In this document: positions 57,773-64,000 of the stretch, piece after piece
How positions within the stretch are numbered: the first letter of the stretch is position 1
Layout of the letters: each line of letters begins with the position of its first letter
NCBI GenBank assembly: GCA_029098505.1
Contig: JAQXOE010000024.1
Span: 1-64,000 of the forward strand
Direction of reading: 5' to 3'
DNA length: 64,000 bases
From: Bacteroidales bacterium
Lineage (GTDB): Bacteria; Bacteroidota; Bacteroidia; Bacteroidales; UBA932
Made by a program: the position numbers and the translations under genes
The notes under the pieces: model-generated
Told to the model about the DNA's origin: nothing
Seen by the model: the letters and a program-made list of their open reading frames with translations, nothing else
Database searches by the model: none

Positions 57773-60591
57773 GAAGGACAATAATAATAGCAATATTGCT
57801 GATACTCAGCGCATTGCAGCTTCCAGCCCAGAAAAAACCATTGGACCATAGCGTCTATGACAGTTGGCAGAGTGTCAGTAGCACATCCATTACAGACGAC
57901 GGCAAATACCTCACCTATAGCATAGTGCCGCAGGAGGGAGACAGGGAACTGGTGATTGTCGAAATTGAGACGGGAAAGGAACTCAGGGTGCCGAGAGGAG
58001 GAGCGGCAAGCTTCACCAGCGACGGCAAGTGGGCGATATTCAGCATCCGCGCGCCTTTCAAGGAGACCAGAGCGGCCAGAATTGCAAAGAAAAAGTCTGA
58101 AGATATGCCCAAGGACAGTGCCGCCATCGTCAGATTGAGCACCTTCGAGATGACCAAACTCCCTGAGACCAGCAGTATCAGCATCCCAGTGGACAAGAAG
58201 AGTATCATCGCTTACAATGTCACGGACAGCACGGACAAGAGCAAGAAATACAAGGTATTCCGCGACTTGAACAGCGACTTCGTTGACACACTCAGGAACG
58301 TCGACAAGTACGAATTCAACAAGAGCGGAGACAAGCTCGCTGTAGTTTACAAGAAGGACAAGAAGGATTCGCTCTCGCGCAACGAAGTCGTGCTCTACCA
58401 CTTTCCTTCAATGACTCCGGTCGTGCTCTCACGTGACAAGAAATATTACTCAAGCCCGGTCTTCAACGAGGACGGCAACAAGCTCGCTTTTCTCGCTTCT
58501 CTCGACTCCAACAGCACGGGCAACAAGCATTGCTCCGTAATGTTGTATGAGGAAATCGTGAAGGGTAAGGGCAAGAAGGCCGTAAAGACCGGGAGCGTCC
58601 GGGAGATTATTGCCCCTGACTATACTGTGGACGGAAAACTCTGCGTCACCGAGAACAGTTCGCTCTATTTCTCCAAAGCAGCTACCAGGCTCTTCCTCGG
58701 TATCTCGGAATGCCAGCCGGAAAAGGATACCACCATCATCGAGTCTGAAACAGCCAAGCTTGACATCTGGAACTGGGACATTGCTATGACTCCTCCTATC
58801 CAGAAGAGCAGGCTGTCTTCACTCAAATCAGCCACTTATCCAGCAGTCATCAACCTCTCGGACCCGGGCAGAATCATACGTCTCACTCCTTCAACCGAGA
58901 ACAGGCTCAGTCTCATCAACGGAGCTGACGGTGAGTTGGCTATGTACACCGACGACAGGGCATACCAGCTCGACGCCACCTGGGATAGCAATTCCTACAC
59001 TGACATTTACCTTGTAAACCTCAACACGGGCGAATCAAAGACTGTTTTCACCAAGTTGAACGGCAGTCCTAGCCTTTCACCGTCAGGCAAGTACATCTGC
59101 TGGTACAGTGAGAACGAAGACGAGCTCGGATGGTTCACATACAGAATCTCCGATGGAAGAGTTGTCAATGTCAGCGAAGCTGCAGGCGTTCCTTTCTATG
59201 ATGAAGAGGACGATCACCCAAGCGTTCCGCCATCAACCGACAGGCCTCACTGGTACAACAACGACGAATATTTCCTTATGTCCGACAAATACGATATCTG
59301 GAGGTTCGACCCTGATGCCGAAGATGCTCCGGTAAACCTCACCCTCGGCTGGGGACGCCAGTACAACATGCAGTTCTCATACACGGACATTACAAAGAGC
59401 AACATCTCGATGGCACTCTCGAGAGTGGGAGTAAGCAAGACCATTAACAAGAAGGACAATATCACTCTCAAGGTCTTCGATAGAAACAACAAGGAAAACG
59501 GATTTGCCACCGTGAATGCATCAAAGCCGGGAATCATCAATTTCTTCACCGACAAATTCGAGTACCAGAGCGTATCCAAGGCCCGAAATGCAGATATTAT
59601 CACCTTCAAGAAGGGCAATTTCAACCAGCCTTGTGACCAGTACACCACGACCGACTTCTTCGTAACGGAAAAAAAATGGAGCTCAATCAATCCTCAGCAG
59701 GCTGAATACAATTGGGGCAATATCCAGCTCGTCCATTGGACAGCTTATGACGGCACCCCTCTTGACGGACTGCTCATCACTCCGGAGGATCTCGATCCGA
59801 ACAGGAAGTATCCGATGATGATATACTTCTATGAGAAATACTCGGAGACTCTCTACCAGTACAGACAACCGGCTCCAAGCGCTTCCACTGTCAATCTTCC
59901 GTTCTTCGCGAGCCGCGGCTACGTGGTCTTCGTTCCGGACATCGTATACAAGGACGGCCATCCGGGAGAAAGCGCATACAATTGCATCTGTTCGGGTGCG
60001 GAAGCTATGTGCGAACAGTTCCCGTTCATCAACAAGGACAAGATGGGCATCCAGGGACAGAGCTGGGGCGGATATCAGACTGCATATCTCGTCACCAGGA
60101 CGGATATGTTCGCCGCTGCAGGAGCTGGGGCCCCGGTAGGCAATATGACCAGCGCATACGGCGGAATCAGATGGGAATCAGGTATGGTACGTGCCATGCA
60201 GTACGAGCACGGACAGAGCCGTATTGGCAAATCTCTTTGGGATGAAGGAGGCCTGGACCTGTATATTGAGAATTCCCCAATATTCCACACCCAGAACGTC
60301 ACTACTCCTACTCTTATAATGCACAATGATGCAGACGGTGCAGTTCCTTGGTATCAGGGCATAGAGTTCTTTATGGCGCTGAGGCGCTTCCATCATCCAG
60401 CCTGGCTGTTGCAGTACAATGATGAAGCCCATAATCTTTCCCAGAGAAAGAACCGCAAGGATCTCTCAATCCGCCTCTCCCAATTCTTCGACCACTACCT
60501 GAAGGATGAGCCAATGCCGGCTTGGATGAAGACGGGCGTACCTATGACCAGAAAGGGGGAATACTTTGGTTTTGAATATGTAAACGATTGA
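57769..60591 (+). CDS. S9 family prolyl oligopeptidase-like peptidase
   Basis: GIQGQSWGGYQTAYLVT nucleophile, HNDADGAVPWYQG, NDEAHNL. Confidence 0.9.
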   Translation: MRRTIIIAILLILSALQLPAQKKPLDHSVYDSWQSVSSTSITDDGKYLTYSIVPQEGDRELVIVEIETGKELRVPRGGAASFTSDGKWAIFSIRAPFKETRAARIAKKKSEDMPKDSAAIVRLSTFEMTKLPETSSISIPVDKKSIIAYNVTDSTDKSKKYKVFRDLNSDFVDTLRNVDKYEFNKSGDKLAVVYKKDKKDSLSRNEVVLYHFPSMTPVVLSRDKKYYSSPVFNEDGNKLAFLASLDSNSTGNKHCSVMLYEEIVKGKGKKAVKTGSVREIIAPDYTVDGKLCVTENSSLYFSKAATRLFLGISECQPEKDTTIIESETAKLDIWNWDIAMTPPIQKSRLSSLKSATYPAVINLSDPGRIIRLTPSTENRLSLINGADGELAMYTDDRAYQLDATWDSNSYTDIYLVNLNTGESKTVFTKLNGSPSLSPSGKYICWYSENEDELGWFTYRISDGRVVNVSEAAGVPFYDEEDDHPSVPPSTDRPHWYNNDEYFLMSDKYDIWRFDPDAEDAPVNLTLGWGRQYNMQFSYTDITKSNISMALSRVGVSKTINKKDNITLKVFDRNNKENGFATVNASKPGIINFFTDKFEYQSVSKARNADIITFKKGNFNQPCDQYTTTDFFVTEKKWSSINPQQAEYNWGNIQLVHWTAYDGTPLDGLLITPEDLDPNRKYPMMIYFYEKYSETLYQYRQPAPSASTVNLPFFASRGYVVFVPDIVYKDGHPGESAYNCICSGAEAMCEQFPFINKDKMGIQGQSWGGYQTAYLVTRTDMFAAAGAGAPVGNMTSAYGGIRWESGMVRAMQYEHGQSRIGKSLWDEGGLDLYIENSPIFHTQNVTTPTLIMHNDADGAVPWYQGIEFFMALRRFHHPAWLLQYNDEAHNLSQRKNRKDLSIRLSQFFDHYLKDEPMPAWMKTGVPMTRKGEYFGFEYVND

Positions 60592-60593
60592 TT

Positions 60594-61940
60594 ATGAAAC
60601 AGTATATCGAACAGAACAAGGACAGGTTCTTTGAAGAGCTTTTTTCGCTCCTCAGAATTCCTTCCATCAGTGCAAAAAGTGAGAACAAAGCCGATATGAA
60701 GCGCTGTGCGGACAGACTCGTGCAGCTGCTTCTCGAGGCGGGAGCGGATGAGGCCGGAGTTTACCCTTCCAAGGGCAATCCTGTCGTGTACGGACAAAAG
60801 ATCGTCGACCCTTCTATCAAGACAGTTCTCGTTTACGGCCACTATGATGTTCAGCCTCCTGAGCCTCTCGAGAAGTGGAACAGTGACCCATTCGAACCGG
60901 AAATCCACGATGGAGCCATCTGGGGACGCGGTGCCAATGATGACAAGGGTCAGCTGTTCATGCATATCAAGGCCTTCGAGTTCCTGGTCCGCAGCGGGCA
61001 GTTGAAGCACAATGTCAAGTTCATGTTCGAAGGTGAGGAGGAGATAGGCAGTCCTTCACTCCCAGCCTGGATAGAAGAGCATAAAGATATGCTCAAGGCG
61101 GATGTTTGCCTCGTTTCCGACACTACGATGATAAGCGAGAAGGTCCCTTCAATCAATTGCGGAATGCGCGGCCTGTCCTATCTTGAAGTCAAGGTTGTGG
61201 GACCGAACAAGGATCTCCATTCCGGTCACTACGGCGGAGCAGTTGCCAATCCGATTACCGTCCTGTGCGAGATGATTGCCACACTTCTCGATAAAGATGG
61301 AAGAGTCACCGTTCCGGGGTTCTACGACAAGGTGGTCGAGCTCTCCAAGGAGGATAGGGAGTTGCTTGCAAGAGCTCCTTTCGATATAGAGGAATACAAG
61401 AGCTTCCTCGACATTGCTGAAGTGCGCGGTGAAAAAGGCTATACAACCCTGGAGCGCACAGGCATACGTCCTTGTCTCGACGTTTGCGGCATATGGGGCG
61501 GATACACGGGCGAAGGTGCCAAAACCGTCCTGCCTTCGGAGGCACACGCCAAGATTTCAATGAGGCTCGTGCCGAATCAGCTCAGCTCGGAGATTACAAG
61601 ACTCTTTGCCGAGCACTTCAAGGCCATTGCCCCAGCCTGTGTAAAGGTTGAGGTCAAGGAATGCGAAGGTGGAGACGGTTTCCTCATTCCTATCAGTTCG
61701 GATGCATACAAAGCAGCATCGAGGGCAATTGCAGAGGTTTATGGAATAGAGCCTGTGCCTTCGCGCGGAGGCGGCAGCATTGCGGTGCTTGCCGAGGTTC
61801 AGAAGATTCTGGGCATTGACCCTCTCCTTATGGGATTCGGCCTCGAAAGAGATACCATACACTCCCCTAACGAGAGTTATCTGCTGAAGCAATTCTTTGG
61901 AGGAATGGAATCAATTGCACTGTTCTATCGATACTATTGA
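60594..61940 (+). CDS. M20 family dipeptidase
   Basis: VYGHYDVQPPEPLEKWNSDPFEP, GRGANDDKGQLFMHIKAFE, FEGEEEIGSPSL, RGGGSIAVL. Confidence 0.94.
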   Translation: MKQYIEQNKDRFFEELFSLLRIPSISAKSENKADMKRCADRLVQLLLEAGADEAGVYPSKGNPVVYGQKIVDPSIKTVLVYGHYDVQPPEPLEKWNSDPFEPEIHDGAIWGRGANDDKGQLFMHIKAFEFLVRSGQLKHNVKFMFEGEEEIGSPSLPAWIEEHKDMLKADVCLVSDTTMISEKVPSINCGMRGLSYLEVKVVGPNKDLHSGHYGGAVANPITVLCEMIATLLDKDGRVTVPGFYDKVVELSKEDRELLARAPFDIEEYKSFLDIAEVRGEKGYTTLERTGIRPCLDVCGIWGGYTGEGAKTVLPSEAHAKISMRLVPNQLSSEITRLFAEHFKAIAPACVKVEVKECEGGDGFLIPISSDAYKAASRAIAEVYGIEPVPSRGGGSIAVLAEVQKILGIDPLLMGFGLERDTIHSPNESYLLKQFFGGMESIALFYRYY

Positions 61941-62851
61941 TGATACGGAACGGATCAAAAACAGCAGGGCACCTCGCTTGCGCAGGTGCCTATATCATAT
62001 TTGGACTGAATATAGTCTTCTGTAAGGACATTGCCAACTCGGATGTAATCTCCCCTATTGCCCTGTTCAGTCTCAGGGCATTGGGCGCATCCGCGCTTTT
62101 CTGGCTTGTTTCCGTCTTTCTTCCCCAGGAAAAAGTTGAAAGGAGCGACTTCCCCAAGATTGCCCTGGCCTCATTCCTGGGTCTTTTTCTCACTCAGGTC
62201 TCGTTTCTGGTAGGCATCAGGATGGTCACCTCCATAGATTGCTCTATTATGGGTACCCTGGGGCCGGTGATAACGATGCTGATTGCAGCCATATTCATAA
62301 AAGAGCCCATCACCTGGAAGAAGGCCTTGGGAGTATGCACCAGCCTTGCCGGTGTTATCTTCCTGATACTTAATTCAATAACAGCAGGAAGCGGAGCTGC
62401 TCAGACCAAGCCTTTGGGCATACTGATGATGCTCGTCAATATCAGCAGTTTTTCCGCCTACTTAGGAATATTCAAGCCCCTTATCAGCAAGTACAGTGTA
62501 GTGACTTTTATGAAGTGGATGTTTCTTTTCTCGCTTCTTATGTCCCTGCCTTTCTCCTTGAAAGGTCTGTTGGAATTCGACTACCTCCGAATTCCGAAGA
62601 ATGTCGCCCTTGAAATCGGTTTCCTGATTTTCTTCGCCACCTTTGTAGCATACTTTCTCATTCCCTTCGGCCAAAAGAGGATACGTCCCACTTTGGTCAG
62701 TATGTACAACTATATACAGCCCATTCTGGCCGTCGTAGTCAGCATATGCATAGGTATGGACAGACTTACCGCAGACAAGGTCATTGCGATAGTCTTCGTT
62801 GTAGCCGGAGTGCTGATTGTAAACCGTAGCCGCTCGGCTCAGACCCAATAA
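61937..62851 (+). CDS. EamA/DMT-family transporter
   Basis: 10-TM profile; duplicated EamA pattern AYIIFGLNIVFCKD ... LGPVITMLIAAIFIKEPITWKKALGV. Confidence 0.87.
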   Translation: MMIRNGSKTAGHLACAGAYIIFGLNIVFCKDIANSDVISPIALFSLRALGASALFWLVSVFLPQEKVERSDFPKIALASFLGLFLTQVSFLVGIRMVTSIDCSIMGTLGPVITMLIAAIFIKEPITWKKALGVCTSLAGVIFLILNSITAGSGAAQTKPLGILMMLVNISSFSAYLGIFKPLISKYSVVTFMKWMFLFSLLMSLPFSLKGLLEFDYLRIPKNVALEIGFLIFFATFVAYFLIPFGQKRIRPTLVSMYNYIQPILAVVVSICIGMDRLTADKVIAIVFVVAGVLIVNRSRSAQTQ

Positions 62852-62865
62852 AGCCGGAAGAAGGC

Positions 62866-64000
62866 TTAGATATTGGCAAGTTTGGCCTGAGCGTATTCCA
62901 GTGTGACAGTGAACGCCTTTTTCTTTGATGACGGTGCCTCGTACATTGCATCATTCATTATCTGTTCACAAATGCTGCGCAGGCCCCTGGCTCCGAGTTT
63001 GTTCTTGATGGCTGTATCTACGATGAGATCGAGGACTTCAGGCTTGATGACAAGCTTCATCCCGTCCATCTCGAAAATCTTCTCGTACTGCTTGATGATA
63101 GCGTTCTTCGGTTCGGTCAGGATACGCTTGAGCGCTTCCCTGTCGAGCTGGTCTAGATATGTGATGACAGGCAGACGTCCGATTATCTCAGGAATGAGTC
63201 CATAACCGCGCAAATCCTGCGCAGAAACATACTGGAGCAGGTTCTCCTTGTCCACTCTCTGCTTGTCCTGAGCGCCAAAACCTATTACCTGGGTATTCAG
63301 TCTCTGTGCGATTCTGCGCTCTATGCCTTCAAAGGCTCCTCCGCAGATAAAGAGTATGTTCTGGGTGTTGACGTGCACGAATTCCTGTTCGGGATGCTTG
63401 CGGCCTCCCTTTGGCGGGACATTGACGACATTGCCCTCAAGCAGTTTCAGCATAGCCTGCTGCACTCCCTCTCCAGATACATCGCGGGTAATTGACGGAT
63501 TGTCGCTTTTACGGGCAATCTTGTCGATTTCATCGATGAAGACTATTCCTCTCTCTGCTTTCTGGACATCATAATCCGACTCCTGGAGGAGACGTGTAAG
63601 TATACTCTCAACATCCTCTCCGACGTAGCCGGCTTCGGTCAGGACAGTAGCGTCCACTATGGTGAAAGGAACATCGAGAAGTTTGGCGATGGTCTTGGCC
63701 ATCAAGGTTTTACCCGTGCCAGTAGGGCCGACCATAAGGATATTCGACTTCTCGAGCTCAACCCCGTCATCAGACTTCTCCACCAGATTGTGGTTGATTC
63801 TTTTGTAGTGATTGTACACCGCTACTGCAAGAAGTTTCTTGGCCCTGTCCTGACCTATGACATATTGGTCAAGAAAAGCCTTTATAGCCTTCGGTTTCTG
63901 AAGTTCTCCAAGTTCGAGGGCAGTATTCTCCTCTTCCCTTCTCGTCTGCTCCATTTCCTTCAAATATTCCGAGGCAATATGGACACAGTCCGTGCAGATA
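62866..64000 (-). CDS. clpX: ATP-dependent Clp protease ATP-binding subunit ClpX (N-terminus beyond window)
   Basis: [73 protein letters not shown]; frame continues upstream as ...[18 protein letters not shown] (zinc domain). Confidence 0.95.
   Translation of the reverse strand, partial: ICTDCVHIASEYLKEMEQTRREEENTALELGELQKPKAIKAFLDQYVIGQDRAKKLLAVAVYNHYKRINHNLVEKSDDGVELEKSNILMVGPTGTGKTLMAKTIAKLLDVPFTIVDATVLTEAGYVGEDVESILTRLLQESDYDVQKAERGIVFIDEIDKIARKSDNPSITRDVSGEGVQQAMLKLLEGNVVNVPPKGGRKHPEQEFVHVNTQNILFICGGAFEGIERRIAQRLNTQVIGFGAQDKQRVDKENLLQYVSAQDLRGYGLIPEIIGRLPVITYLDQLDREALKRILTEPKNAIIKQYEKIFEMDGMKLVIKPEVLDLIVDTAIKNKLGARGLRSICEQIMNDAMYEAPSSKKKAFTVTLEYAQAKLANI

Overview
The window is a 64 kb chromosomal segment with the features of a Bacteroidales genome: TTTG/TAnnTTTG promoters, no clear Shine-Dalgarno sites, FimA/Mfa-type fimbrial genes, DUF4252 proteins and a type-B L31. 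Most of it is core and envelope metabolism: obgE (partial), murF, dut, an LptF/G permease, tgt, pfkA, thrB-thrC, an RND metal-efflux system, bglX, manC, wza/wzc, glmM, a NamZ-like DUF1343 protein, two S9 peptidases and clpX (partial). There are three tRNAs (Ala-TGC, Phe-GAA, Glu-CTC). I see no CRISPR array, transposase or prophage. The most interesting items are: (1) a complete threonine attenuator, missing from the ORF track, with leader peptide MKNSFIVTTITTTGQISGLAR and mutually exclusive antiterminator and terminator upstream of thrB-thrC; (2) a PriA-like protein that lacks Walker A, the zinc-binding cysteines and an intact GRAGR motif; (3) a fimbrial/adhesin operon that overlaps the end of a tail-less SSB gene; (4) a roughly 135-bp GC-rich multi-hairpin palindromic element between the adhesin stop codon and its terminator; (5) an uncharacterised envelope operon with a TM2 protein, a LolA-like protein and two TM2/DUF5683-like proteins. 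All family assignments come from reading motifs by eye; no database search was run.
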